This document shows, piece after piece, positions 23,940 through 35,885 of a stretch of 64,000 bases of DNA. Origin of the DNA: Branchiostoma floridae. Its lineage: Eukaryota > Chordata > Leptocardii > Amphioxiformes > Branchiostomatidae. Below the pieces are notes generated by a model that ran no database searches, was not told where the DNA came from, and saw only the letters and a list, made by a program, of their open reading frames with translations. The position numbers and the translations under genes were made by a program. Location of the stretch: NCBI RefSeq assembly GCF_000003815.2, contig NC_049984.1, positions 27,448,631 through 27,512,630 on the forward strand. The letters run 5' to 3'. Numbering within the stretch: the first letter of the stretch is position 1; every line of letters begins with the position of its first letter.

Positions 23940-24660
23940 GCAGACACCTCAAATGACACTTCAGTGAGCTGTCATTTGAGATTGACTTGTGAAACTGACT
24001 TTTCATGTACATGGAAAAGCATCAACTTTGCAAAGTCCTTTCTCTACTGTAACTTTGTCTGGTGTTTCCTTCTCTTTCTGTTTTTTGTCAAGTCCTTTTC
24101 TCAAGCACCTTCTGAGTTAATACCATCTTTAGATCTCGGAGTGTTGCTGTCCATAACTCACGAAGGAGAGCTCAAAGACAAGGCGTCCATCCTGTAGCTG
24201 CAGCTGCCCTCCATGTGTACGTATGCATTCGCATCCAAGGCAGCGGCTGCCATGTATGGACACATCACAGCAGGGTACGGACTTGCACATGTTACGGGAA
24301 TGACCAGTTCGACGTAATGCTCATGTTAGCTTTCCACACGATGTCCAGGTGATCTCGACTAGCCTGGGCTGGAACTGCCTAGCGGACATGACCATATATA
24401 TGCTGTGGCTGAGTCTTGTGATGCTGTCATCTCACGTGACACTTCAGTAAGCTGTCCTTTGCGACTTTTGAGCTGTGCCTTGTGAAACTTAACATGCTTT
24501 TTGTCTACAACAAAAGCATCAAGACCTTTCTTTACTGCAACTTTGTCTGGTGGTTCCCTCTCTTTCTGGTTTTTGTCGAGTCCCTTTCTCCAGCATCTTC
24601 TGAGTCGATATCCGTCTTGAAGGTGGTTCACAACAGAACAGACACACCTAAGGTTTTCAA
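23940..24660 (-). repeat. Diverged tandem duplication of an unidentified, formerly coding segment
   Basis: Two ~230-bp blocks (about 23940-24180 and 24410-24640) share long runs such as TACTGYAACTTTGTCTGGTG and AGTCCYTTTCTCMAGCAYCTTCTGAGT. On the minus strand the right block has an open frame of 101 residues (24359-24664, with CWRKGLDKNQKER and KGQLTEVSREM). The same frame in the left block carries several stops. I do not recognise the protein. It looks like a duplicated pseudogene or repeat-derived ORF. Confidence 0.5.
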
Positions 24661-25439
24661 GCACATGTGTGACAGTTTTGACGTACTTTCTTTTTCGTTA
24701 GTTCCTGGCGATTTCTTGATTTGTGGCAACTAGCTTCCTGTCATGCCCATCTGTCTAGAGAGGCATAATTCCTTTTTCCTTCCAGAGATGCACCAATTCT
24801 CTCATTCTCACTCTTACCCAGCTAAACCAATGCGACAGTGTGATACTCTCCACCAGATGTCAACACACACTTCTGCTTTCAAATACAACAGCTTTGAATA
24901 GGTATTCCAACGCTACCGCGAAAACCCTCTGCCGTACGGCGATCCGTAAATTTGCTACCATCTTCCCACACCCGCGGTACAAAAACTATCCGGTTCTAGA
25001 GGCAAATTTACCCATCAAAATAAAGGATATAAGTTTCTCTTTCCTGTGATGTGTTTATTTTGCTTGTAAATTGTTTAAAACGCCAGAAATTCGTCGGTGA
25101 AAACGGCGCGCCGTAAGCGGGGAGGCCTGGGTTTCAGATCGTGGTTTCAAAACTTCCGGATGCAGCCGCCGTGACCCCTGACTTTACCGCGCTTGCGCTT
25201 CGCCGTCTTAGACCGCAGCAGAATGAAAGTTGTACCATTTGAAAGAGCACATTTCAAGCTTTAAAATGATGCCTGGAACATGAGGAAAAATTAATTTTTC
25301 GGGGGACAAAAGTCAATTTGAAAGGAATCGTCGATCTTTAATGATAAAAATCACCGAACGAACTTTATTTTTTCTTCTTGTTCCTGGTGCCAAACTGACG
25401 ACAAAAAACAGGGCTACGTTTTGATGTAATCAGCATGTT

Positions 25440-25630
25440 TACAGCATGCACACCAGCGAAGCGGCGAGCTGTTTTCCCCGACGATCGCCCCGATTTGGCC
25501 GGCCGGCGGCGCCGCGCGATCCTAACGCGCCAAATTTTGGGCTCCGCGCCCCTCAGAAACGGAGGATGAGTGACTGAAGCGGCACAAATAGAACATTTTT
25601 CGACGCTATGGATGAAGAATTTCAAGGTAA
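25440..25630 (+). promoter_or_regulatory. CpG-rich, promoter-like block
   Basis: A local rise in CpG (GCCGGCCGGCGGCGCCGCGC near 25500-25520) is followed by an E2F-like ACGCGCCAAATTTTGG. A possible start, ATGGATGAAGAATTTCAAG, then meets a GTAAAA donor at 25628. The short peptide MDEEFQ cannot be linked to a later exon with confidence. TM9SF4-like exons begin 2.6 kb downstream, but that family starts with a signal peptide, so this is probably not its first exon. Confidence 0.3.
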
Positions 25631-25857
25631 AATACTTGATACAACTTGTAGTGTTTGGGGGAGGGGGGCATGTTGAAGAAAATGTGCTTTTGAACAATTT
25701 TTTCTCAAGTCAATCCCAGCAATATAATTTCTATGCAGTGTTTTTTTATCCATGTTTTAGTCATGAAACTTACATGTAATGTAAAATGTTTCTTAGTAAT
25801 TATTTCTTATTAATTATTCTTAGTTTATTGCTTTCTTTAGTATATTTTACATATGGA

Positions 25858-26110
25858 TAATTTTTTTCACTTTTGTTGAACTTGAGGCACCGTGGCCCGG
25901 TTAGGTGTCAGCCGGGGAACCTATGCCCAATTTTTTTTAGAAAATATCAATTGTATATTTTCAATGTCATCGTTACTGTTCGTGTGAATCATTTCTTGCC
26001 TCGTTCCAAGTCTAAAATACCACTGTGTATTTTTTTCACTTGTTGAACTTGAGGCACCGCGGGCCCCCGGTTAGGGGTGAGCCGGGGAACCTATGCCCAA
26101 ATTTTTCAAA
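25858..26110 (+). repeat. Two-copy direct repeat
   Basis: CACTTTTGTTGAACTTGAGG then CACCGTGGCCCGGTTAGG and GGGGAACCTATGCCCAATTTTT occurs at about 25868-25940 and again at about 26037-26105. A related phrase is near 948-995 in the window. Confidence 0.7.
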
Positions 26111-28212
26111 ACACGAATGGCATTTTCATTGTCAACGTGAAAAAATTGTGCAACCAGATTGTGTATTCTTTGTCAGATTTTGCCAAGTGATTTTTTGCTC
26201 GACTTTTCTGGTGTAGCAAAAATCATAAATCTGTACTTACCTGCAATATCATATTCTTGTCTCTACTATCAGCCAGGTTCCTACTGACCGGGCGAGGTTG
26301 ACGCAGTTGGTACTGAGGTTCAGTCGCAGAAGATGGCTCAGAAACAGTGACACTTACCTCCTTCCATCTTGTTGCAGGTATTTATCTACTTAATGATAAT
26401 AAGTTAATCTATTCCTTACCCCAACTTGCCTGTCTTTCTTTATTGAATTCTTTATTTCATTATTGGATCATTCTGATCCTTTCGTCACAAGAAAGAAAGA
26501 AGTCATAAGTCATAAGAAAGATGATGATGTAGATGAACATCAGACGTGGTACTGGAGTAGGTCGTCATCCCCTCAGATGTAAGAACATTATCACCATGGT
26601 AGACATGTTAATCATAAAACTCAAATAATTTTGTTTTCCAGGTGGAATGTAGATTGTACCAACTCCCAGATGTAGCTGATATAAGACCGGAGAGCGGAGC
26701 GGAGATATTGAATGGTAGAGGTCAAACATAATGTTGACAAGTTGTGCAGCCAGTTCCATTATCAGCATTAAGTTTGTTTAAAGAATACTGTTGCTACCAC
26801 AGAGAATGATAAGTAAGCTGTGAAAAGTTGTTTACCTTGAATTATTATGTACTAGTATAGTATTGATTAAATAAGGAGAAGTACATGTACCGGTACCTGC
26901 AAGTACATCAAAGAAATCTGTATCGATTGTATGTATTCTGAAGACAGCCTTTGACCTTGAAAAATGTTGAACTTATCCTAATAATTTAGTGTTTTCACAA
27001 TGTCTACATATTGATATTTTATCTCTTATTAGTACTAACATCTGTCTTCTATATTTTATTATACAATTACAAGTGTAAAGTTGTACTGTTGATGCTGTGT
27101 AACATCATGACTTAACATGAAAATAATGCGACATATTCACACACTTACCTTTCACCTTGACCAAGTTGACCTTGTTATAAGGCAATTAATATTGCTGATA
27201 TTCTATGGATGTGACATTGTTGGTATATTTGTTGTGTACATTGCAAAAGTATATGAAGCATGATATTTAATCTTCTGCAATGCGACTCAACTGGTGCAAA
27301 AAACACCATTGACCGTAACCCAAAATGTGAACTTTTAAACCCAAATTTACTTATTTTTTAAAGAATTACAGGTAAGATGACAATTATTGTGTGAAAGGAC
27401 ACCAGTGGGTGCTGTTATGTGTAAAATATTGAAGGAGAGGGTTGTTCCTGTCAAGAGATACAAGTGTGTGATCTTTGGAGGATTTTTCCTTCTCCAGGGG
27501 TCAAAGGTCACGGTGCCACCTGTGTAATTTGTTGTGAAATGCATACTTCGACCCTGTGTAAAAACATAATAAAATGACATGAATGTTCAGAACTCTGTGG
27601 AGTGATTCTATGTAGTACATATTACAGGGAAATAAGATAAAACAAGCTTTGCAGCCTTTACTTACCTTTTCATCAACCCTCAAAAAAGGTATTTTGTTAA
27701 TTTTCATAGTTTATCGCGCAGCCGGCCATATCTGAGGGTAGGTTTTGGCAACTTTGTGGAGCCATATCTCAGCAACCCTTCAAGATATTTGCTTCATTTA
27801 AAAAGCATTTTACTCCTCTTGGTTAGCTCTTTCAGAAACAGTAAAAACAGTCATTGTATTGTGTTTTTGAAATTTTGGTTGGAATACCTAGTATTAGTGT
27901 CACTTCTTTAGGTATGAGTTCCTGTGTTAGGGTACTGTAAGTCTTGAAACTTCTGCTGTAGTTTATTTCCAGTATTGCTGTGACCTCTCCACTGCAAATT
28001 CATGGCACCATCAAAATATCCTTTGTATGGCTGCTGTACTACAGAATTAACTTTTAAACCATTAGTTTAAAACATTACAAAAACATCCTTTTCCCTCCTA
28101 CCAAGAAAGTTGATGAATTACATTAAATTACGTAATATTTGAGTATCGTATCATGTAATACCCACACAGTATACATACATGACTTAGAATAACACTGTTT
28201 GTATTTAACCAG
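26111..28212. other. Interval upstream of the TM9SF4-like exons
   Basis: It probably contains intron sequence of the TM9SF4-like gene. One open, possibly exonic block at 26642-26713 (VECRLYQLPDVADIRPESGA in one frame, between a CAG acceptor and a weak GTAGAG donor) does not resemble TM9SF proteins. Nothing else is supported. Confidence 0.35.
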
Positions 28213-29569
28213 TATTGCAGACAACCTCCCCTCTGCTACAAGGTTTGAGATGCTGGACACAGGACAAGTCATGTATGAGCACGGCTACAGAATCGGATAT
28301 GTGGTGGACAATGTGGTACGTTCTGCTCTCACCCAGGATTTTGAACTTCTTACCAACTTCTATTATTCATCTGTTCAAGTGCTACATGGAATTCAAGTAG
28401 AATCTTACAAGTAGTTGATAATAGTGCTTATGACATGACCATTATTGTGATGTGAAAAAAAAGTGGCCAAAAAAGTATTTACAGGTGACCGTAGGTGTGC
28501 TGGAACCCAGCATGCTGGAATCAATGTAGATTTCAAAGGGCAGGATTTGACATGGCAAGTTATCATTAAAATCAAATGTTTGAATTTTTCTGTTTTCAGC
28601 CATACATCAACAACCACTTGAAGCTTGTGTTGCACTACCACACAGAAGATGAGTAAGTAATTCCCAATGCTTCTTTTTATTAGATTTTTTCATCTGTTCA
28701 TGTTTTCCAGAGAAGAGTACTGTACATTTGCATGCAAAAAGTGATGAAATTGTACCAATTACAAAGTTGTGTGCAGTACATGGATGACATGCATAGAACA
28801 ACTGCATACCTCAGCTTTTGTATACATTTCTATACACGTTGAATTGATGTTATGACAAATGTTGTTCATTAGAAATTTGTATCAAAGTTAAGCAATAAAA
28901 TCGCTCTGTATATGTAAGCATGGCAATGTATTCAAACTGTCACATGCACTTTTACAGAATGGAGAAAAGACACTGACTAATAATAATTTGTTCCTTTTTT
29001 TGCTTGACGTTGTTATCTGACTTTTTTTTCTTTCTCACAGGGAAACCTTCCGAGTAGTTGGCTTTGAAGTGGAGCCAAGGAGGTGGGTAGCGACTTTGTT
29101 CCTTAAGGCTACAGTCACTGTTTTTGAAAATAACTACTTTGAATAACTCTAGCTATAGGAATGAAAGGCACTTCTTCACTCTATCATATTTGGTCACAAT
29201 CCCTCCATCATGCCCCTGTTACACAGCAGGGAAATTGATCAGCGGACAAATCTGCAAGCTCTAAATGACATTTTTAGCAGCAATGCACCCATTACCCAAT
29301 GTTCTCTTGATCTTTGCACAATTGCTCCATCCACAGTGATATGCTAAATTTTCATTTGAAAATTTGATTTGAGTCTCTGTTGATTTTGAATTCAGTATCT
29401 GTACTGCAATATCAACAGAAAAAGCGAAAGCTAGTTAACTGTGCTACAGGGGCTTTAAACTGCACTGCAAAAATGTACTCCTAACACACGTAGACTTTTG
29501 TCCAGTATGTAGAGAAGTCCACCAGTGAAATACTTTGAGATGACTTTGATATTTTTCTCCCCTCAGTAT
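28213..29569 (+). CDS. TM9SF4: TM9SF4-like transmembrane 9 superfamily protein, partial (luminal-domain exons)
   Basis: Exons at 28213-28315, 28600-28652 and 29041-29082 splice in phase with GT-AG borders. A fourth begins at 29567 and is lost in the gap at 29570. They spell IADNLPSATRFEM, YEHGYRIGYVVDN, INNHLKLVLHYHTEDE, and FRVVGFEVEPRSI. The order and motifs match the N-terminal luminal domain of TM9SF4/nonaspanins (the IADNLPVATRLE, EHGYRLGF and HLSFILYYH segments). In the known family these are Golgi and endosomal nine-pass proteins linked to membrane sorting and cell adhesion. None of the membrane-spanning exons is present in the window. Earlier exons (signal peptide) should lie upstream but were not found. 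The exons themselves look intact. Confidence 0.85.
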
Positions 29570-29669
29570 NNNNNNNNNNNNNNNNNNNNNNNNNNNNNNN
29601 NNNNNNNNNNNNNNNNNNNNNNNNNNNNNNNNNNNNNNNNNNNNNNNNNNNNNNNNNNNNNNNNNNNNN
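29570..29669. other. Assembly gap (100 N)
   Basis: A 100-N gap of unknown true size, three bases into a TM9SF4-like exon. The sequence to its right does not continue that gene. Confidence 0.99.
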
Positions 29670-30261
29670 CTGACATCTGTGATGGATTATCTTGTTTACG
29701 TGTTGGCGGACCGGATCGGTCTACTTTGCAGTATTTTCGAACTCGTTGAACATATCATACAACTTATTTGTATTTTACATTGTTTTAATGTGTTTCAATC
29801 CAAGAAGACGTGTTTATGATTTTTTAGTGTTAATCGACCGTGTGTATCAACTGCCCCACTCTCCACTTCTCTGTTGGCTAAAACAAATACCAGCTATTGC
29901 CAGACCTACTTGAGTTGAAGACATATCTATCGTATCAACTGGCAAAAGTAAAATTGTTACAGAACTAATCTTGGTTCTTAATGTTTCATTTCCTTTACAG
30001 AAGCTCGTGAGATGAGGCGAACATCAATCAACACAATATACTGGTGCAGACCATATCAACAGATGGACACCTCCGATAGAGAAGTGTCATACTCTGGTCG
30101 ACAAAGCCAATATCTTTCTGAAATGAAGTCAGCACAGCTTACAAAATTTGATCATTTATTAAAAGGAGGTTCCCAAATTTTTGACTACATTGAAACGTTG
30201 CCATTGGTGGCAGATAAAATCGTGACACATAACTGATGATGTCGATATTTGGCTTGTTGCA

Positions 30262-30400
30262 GAACATCCAACTTACTCAGGGTTTGTTAGTTAGGTCTAT
30301 TGTTACAGCTGTCCAGCCTCTTGGAAACCCAGACTTCGGGGACTGTGCCTCTGGCTCAGTGGGGGCTGGTTCAGCTTAGATGGGTATGTTGGATGTTTGG
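30262..30400. mobile_element. Small inverted-repeat element
   Basis: Flanks AGAACATCCAACTTACTCA and GGGTATGTTGGATGTT are inverted. The interior phrase GGGGACTGTGCCTCTGGCTC then AGTGGGGGCTGGTTCAGCTT recurs identically at about 37774-37812, again followed by GTTGGATGTT. Confidence 0.55.
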
Positions 30401-31439
30401 ACAATTGAAAGTTCACTTTACTACAAAAAGTTATAGATTACAGCATTGACGATTTTGTCAAACGCCAAGTACACTGCCATCACCTGAACAACAGAAGCTA
30501 GTAACATCCTGGATTTGGTCCACAGTATATACAATGTCATAACTTTTCCGTCCCTTTTCAAGTCGATCATCTCCCAACTTAACAGGTCTGTTTTTCTTGT
30601 AAGCAACAAAAAGAGCTTCCTGCTCGAGGTCTTCAAGCTGTACTGATCTGACTCTGAGGTGTGTTAGAATTCTGCATTTCGACCCCTGCTTTCTTTATCA
30701 GAGGGTAGGTTATTAGCATTTGAGTGTTAAAAAGATCAACATGTCGCAACATCTTTTCAAGTCATATCTGGCAACTAATGGGGTTATCTGCATTTAGCTC
30801 AAAACTTTCATTTAGAGCCATAATAGATACAACACAACAATTTAGGTATAAGTTTATATTAAAACAAAGAAAACAATACAATGTGGCGTACCAGAAGGCT
30901 GTAGGACAAGTAACAACAAATGATAACAACCAGAATTCTGATGGTAATAGCCTTGTCTTGTCAAATCAGTTTCCTAAAAGATTGTCAGCCAACGTATTTA
31001 GAACTGGAGGCTGGGATGAAGCTTGGTGGAAAATTATACGCAAATACACCACACAGTAGTTGACTTACTACATGGCTATATATAGGTGATTTCATGCACA
31101 TCTGTATTTTCTTCCGGTATGAACGTTGACCATCAATTTTTATATTGGTCAATCCGTCTGAAGATTATATGACTATCGTACACATACCCTCTGTTCCGCT
31201 TCTTGGTTTCATAATATCTTCGGCGTCTACCATTCAGTGTGATTTTCTTGCATGCCAGTTGCCTTGCACGGTGGTCATCTATCACTGGCAACAGCGGTAA
31301 TACTCTTCTGACAGTTTCTTTGATCAGCAAGCGGTCAGCGATCGCTCCGGTGAGCAGTTTTTTGTTGGAGACGACATCCCATGCTTCACGAGCGAATTTC
31401 TTTAAATGAGAAAACATTGATGTTGTAAAACGGGTATGA

Positions 31440-31870
31440 ATTTCAATTACATCTGAAGGTTTTATTACTGGTAATTGGATGATAGATATCGGCAGTAACT
31501 ACTACTAGTACTACAAAGGTATCGAAGGTTGATTGGGATAATTGATGCCTCGCGTACGCCTTCAGCTGCTGCGTGAGTGCCCTTTCACGCAAGCCGTTAA
31601 TGAACCGGTCGCGCATAGCCCGGTCCCGGTCCTGGTCCTGCACACTACCTGGTCATCACCTCTCGACCCGCCTCAGCAGCTCCTGCAAGGCAAGACCGTA
31701 TCCTCGGTAGGTCTCGTCCGGCCTCTTCTCCCGTCTATAGAATTTAGCCAGCAAGGTGGTACTAGCCGCGGGGTCCCAATATGCCACCCACAACACGCGG
31801 ATGAGGGAATCCACGTCCGTTTTCTCACTCGGTGTGACGCAGGCCACCTCTCGTTTTGCATCCCCCTCTT
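31440..31870 (-). pseudogene. LTR-retrotransposon Gag fragment (Gypsy/Ty3-like), frameshifted
   Basis: Minus-strand reading gives a Gag-like stretch: VTPSEKTDVDSLIRVLWVAY, then a DPAAST...LLAKFYRREKRPDETYR segment and LALQELLRRVER. In another frame it continues with DRAMRDRFINGLRERALTQQ and LKAYARHQLS. The F-Y-x-R-x-Q/K-R-x-x-E-x and R-D-x-F-I-x-G-L patterns are typical of Gypsy-class capsid regions. The two halves are out of frame and stops occur upstream, so it is dead. No pol follows within this locus. Confidence 0.7.
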
Positions 31871-32124
31871 AGTGACACAAAATCAAGTTAGCCCTCTGGC
31901 TTGATGGCGTGCGCCACGAATTGAGTGTACGCTCGACGTCCTCCCACCATTCTTCGAAAAGGTATGCTGGGTCCTTTCCCGAAGACTGACTCTGAAACGC
32001 TTATTTAGTTCCTCAACTGTGGGTCCGTGCACTAATATGTAATCTATGATGACTTCGACTCCCTCGAGACCTCCAACAAGGGTATACTGGTGCAGAAAAT
32101 ATCAACAGATGGACACCTCCATTC

Positions 32125-32480
32125 CTCATCTCCTAAGTGGCATTTCCACCCTTGAAGACATCCAGGTCCAGATTGAAGACGAGCTTGCGGTGATTCCGCT
32201 TGTTGTGTTGGACACAGTCCTGTTTATTCACCGGTGGATGGCCAGCCTGGCGCAGGGCTTCGTTTGTGCCGTTCACATTTCCACTGTCGTTGTCTGCACA
32301 CAGTGTGTCTGGTACCAATCCATTGTGCAAAAGAGCCTCTGTGTTTTCCTTTGCCAACTTGTGCTCACTGGCTCCCATTTTCTCGATCGGAGTGAACGTT
32401 TGTGAGCATTTGGCATGAAACGCCGGCCTTGTCCTCGGTCGATTTTTCGCAGATTTTGCAATGCTGTTGTGCGGTACACA
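32125..32480 (-). pseudogene. Unidentified repeat-family protein fragment, copy 1
   Basis: The minus-strand frame contains MGASEHKLAKENTEALLHNG and VNGTNEALRQAGHPPVNKQD then CVQHNKRNHRKLVFNLDLDV. A parallel frame gives CSQTFTP-like sequence upstream, implying a frameshift near 32375. The same family, NGTN.AL.EAG.PP.EKQDC.QH..RNHR.KVFNL.LDVF, is at 50250-50430 on the same strand. I cannot name it. The presence of two copies, both decayed, argues for a transposon-borne gene. Confidence 0.55.
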
Positions 32481-32699
32481 GTCCCAAAATCATGCTCATG
32501 TTTTGGTTCAGCCTCAAACAGAGCGCATTCTTACTGAGTACCGCCGATACCTAGCTTTGTAAGAGCCACAGCAAACTTAACATTCGTTTTTGCCGGCTTC
32601 CTCTTCCTCTTCCGGTTGAAGCGACCGCAATCATCTCGTTGATTATTCTGTCGCTTATGGGTGGTCAAGGGTCGAGGCCACCGGCCAAGGTTTTAGGTT

Positions 32700-32815
32700 G
32701 TCACATACGCTCGGAGACGATTGAGATGGTAGAGGCTTCGACAGCCACTTGTGGTAGCAGGTTCCAATCACTTATAGTGCGCGGCAAGAAAGAGGCCTTA
32801 CGGTACAATGTCTTA
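32700..32815 (-). pseudogene. LINE reverse-transcriptase C-terminal tail
   Basis: The minus strand reads KTLYRKASFLPRTISDWNLL then PQVAVEASTISIV. The F-x-R-T-I-x-D-W-N-x-L-P motif is the usual end of non-LTR retrotransposon reverse transcriptases. A stop follows shortly after. No upstream RT motifs remain. Confidence 0.65.
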
Positions 32816-33018
32816 CAAACAGGTCGAACCAACTGCCTGTCATGAGAACGGCTTTCGCCCCCTCTTCCTGCCAGGAAAACTCGGCCTCTTCATACAGCTT
32901 AACCGGACCAAACACGAACCCGCACTTGGTACATGTCAAGCTCTCCTCGCAATCGAACCCGCGCCGGGTCTCGCCCGAGGTCGGAAAGGCGCACAGACGG
33001 CTGCATCGAGGATGCTCC

Positions 33019-33291
33019 TCAATTTCGCCAGGAGAGAACCAACCTTAGCCCCTGAACATTACCGTCGTCTTCGATTTTCTTAGCCTCAACTAACTTCTCG
33101 ATGTCGGTCGGTTCCGTGGGTAAGGGACGGAGCCTACCTGGTGTCGGATTGGCACCAGGATTGTCAGACGCCAAGGTCCACACGTCTCTCTTGTGGCGAC
33201 GAATTTCTTTGACGTTGCTGTTGAGCTCTTCTTCAGTCAGGGTCTGCTTCTTTTGGTAGAGGACTGCCGTTTGGTCCAAACTGCCCGGCAT
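33019..33291 (-). CDS. Unrecognised ORF, 90 residues
   Basis: An open frame rich in charged residues (KKQTLTEEELNSNVKEIRRH). No domain recognised. It sits between retroelement fragments and may belong to one of them. Low confidence that it is translated. Confidence 0.2.
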   Translation of the reverse strand: MPGSLDQTAVLYQKKQTLTEEELNSNVKEIRRHKRDVWTLASDNPGANPTPGRLRPLPTEPTDIEKLVEAKKIEDDGNVQGLRLVLSWRN

Positions 33292-34696
33292 TATTCTATT
33301 ATCATTGATGAACCAGTCTTGTTACTTCTAACATGCAAGTGCAAGGATCGGTTTGGCAGACAACCCTTTTGTCTTGTAGAATAGGACTGGCAGACAGGGA
33401 ATTAACACAAGAACCAGAGACTACACACCAAAGACTGCTACATGCATGCATGATATGCAAGGTGTGAACGCGAGTCGTAATAAGACAAACATCACTGTTG
33501 CTAAGGGCACTTGCTATACATACATAGTAGTAAAGATGATATTCAATATTCTCCTAAAATTCCAAATATACCATTGTTACATCCGCTACAGAGTGCTGAC
33601 CTGCAGCAGCTGATCAACTGCAGCAGCTGGGTAGCCTGGCTCTCCTACTTTGATTCCATGTTTGTCATCAGGGAAGACGAGTGCAGTATGTTGTCTGAAC
33701 ATTAATGCCAATTCTTTCATGCAGTGAAAGATCGCAGCAGCATAGTGGCAGTCTCCGTGGTCGTGATTCAACTGCCGACATTGTTTTGTGGTCATGAATT
33801 GCAGCCAGCGCAGAATGTTTGAAGTTTGTGGAGAGTTTCGCCTTGTGATGAGGCTTCTAAACTTGCTGAGGGTGTCGACAATTCTACGCAAGAAAGTTCT
33901 TCTGCCGTTGAAAACCCACATGCTCAATTAAGCTTCCCTGTGAGGTGCTGCAGTAGCGCGAGTTCTTTTTAGGTACCCGCGGTGGTGTTGCTACCGACCC
34001 TATGTACATTCCAGAAGCCAAAGGAAATAGCATGGCTTTTGGAGGCAGTTCTAGAGTTCCTGTTTCTCTTGTTGTATGTCATGTTTTCTGGGCGACAATG
34101 TGTAGAGAGGATACTCTGTCCAATTTGCCACGCTTTAACCTTATCAGATTGAGACATTCGCCCTATATATGATCTCACCCCTCGTCATACCCTTGAGAAA
34201 CTTCGATACAGCTTAACTTAACTAAACTACGAAAGGTTTAAACAAGCAAACACACAAACCAACACAAACATGTTCTTGGAAAACAACACAACATCATCAT
34301 ATCATGCATATACGTCACATGTCCGTATATCTCACGCCAATAAAAAAAAAACACAACAGAATACTGTAACTCTGTCTAAAACCAACATAGCACACTCGTC
34401 ACGGCCCCTTCCTCATACTCAACATCAACATCAAATTCAAAAGAAACTCAACAACAAACCTGACAAGCTCATCAAATCAAATCAACGAAAACATTAAACA
34501 TCGCAATAACAGGACAAGGTCTCATCCACTTCTAATACCTTCCAAATGCACATCCTCAGCTAAAGACATCATACTTTTGCCCAACTACGTTCTCTATAAC
34601 ATTTCAACTTCGTTGTACTAGGCGAGCCTACACGCATTCACAACCACAAAAGTCCGCCCTGCTCTACAATAGAAAATATTGTCCTGTCGTCAAAGA

Positions 34697-34957
34697 CTAC
34701 CTCGTCAACGCAATGATGAACACCATTACGCCTACCTTCTTCTCCTCCACTCCCAACATCTCCTGCAAGACCTTGTGATACATGATAGCACCCCGCAAAG
34801 TGGAGATCTTCGTCACTTTGTGAGGAGTGTCGAAAGCCTCATCAGGCAATATACCCCTCAAACGCTGCATAGCACTTCTAATCTCCGACGAATAGCGTAA
34901 CTGCCGACGGTTAATCTTCACCCTGTCCTCAGGCAAAATCTTCCGGCCTGGCGGCAT
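34697..34957 (-). CDS. Small single-exon bHLH-like protein, 86 residues
   Basis: The frame starts MPPGRKILPEDRVKINRRQL and continues with a helix-loop-helix pattern. Helix 1 is YSSEIRSAMQRLRGILPDEA, the loop is FDTPHKVT, and helix 2 is KISTLRGAIMYHKVLQEML. The K-(x)-(T/S)-K-(I/V)-x-T-L-R-x-A-I-x-Y-x-x-x-L-Q-E-(L/M)-L spacing of helix 2 is characteristic of class A bHLH factors. The basic region is short and lacks the usual E-R-x-R motif. DNA binding may therefore be weakened, as in dominant-negative HLH proteins (inference). It ends 19 residues after helix 2. It has no introns, and the flanking sequence is repeat-rich, so it could be a retrocopy or a fast-evolving intronless gene. Confidence 0.5.
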   Translation of the reverse strand: MPPGRKILPEDRVKINRRQLRYSSEIRSAMQRLRGILPDEAFDTPHKVTKISTLRGAIMYHKVLQEMLGVEEKKVGVMVFIIALTR

Positions 34958-35885
34958 CGTGACATTTGCAGTGAATGGGACATGTCAAACCCAAAGACCT
35001 CGTCACGCTTAATGTGGATCAGGTTGTAACCTTATCTCTTAATTAATAGACCCAAGACACTTTACTCATTACACACTACTGCAAATGTTAGCTCATGGTG
35101 AGGTTCAAATAGCACAGTTGGGTCCTGCTGTTTGTGGTTGATAGATTTATGAACATCATCCGGATATAGATATATTCAGCATGCGAAGCATTCTATAATT
35201 GTCATTGGACAGGAAATTAAGATCAACTCCTCTCTTTAGTTTGACAAAAGAGCTTCATCCTCCTCTGTTGTTGCTTTGCGTTTCCTCCCCCTTCGTTTCT
35301 TTGATGACACTACGTGTTTAAAGACACCAGACCGTAAGTTCCCTTCATGATTTTTATCTTATGGTGAACCTATGGGTGAAATACACAGAAATGAATAATC
35401 GATTTTGTTTTGATACGTAGATGATATTAAATGTAGAACAGTTTGTATATATTAGAATTTATCCTTACTGTAACGGATAGAAAATAGTGAATTATACTTT
35501 ATGTTGAAATATAGTGTAACTTTGGTTTAGCTGTAGGTAACAGGAAGTGAGTAGAGGACATTGTAGTCATGGTCAGTTCCTGGAACAGGACAGGCCGGTT
35601 TGCCTCAGTAATAGGTCACCTATCTGGGTCAAATCCCAGTAGGGAAGGGTATTCCCAGTGTTCGGTTGTGACGTAGGACAAGATAGATCATGCCCATATT
35701 TGGTACAGAGGAGCCCTGGGTTCCTTTTATGGACATGGAAGAACCTGGAAATCTTGGAAACCGTCTTATGACAAGAAACTTAGGAATGTTGTGACTAATA
35801 TTGTGTAGGAAGACTTCCTGTCTTCCTTGGTATATAAGGAGACAGAAACTCTCAGTCAGGGAGTTGCTGGAGGTAGTGGCTGGAG

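Noticed and set aside
25609-25627. MDEEFQ as a first coding exon
   Set aside because: A start codon and donor exist, but joining to any candidate downstream acceptor quickly gives stops.
35560-35660. Possible tRNA gene (GGGTCAAATCCCAG resembles a T-loop)
   Set aside because: There is no GGTTCRA consensus, no matching acceptor stem and no A box at the right distance.
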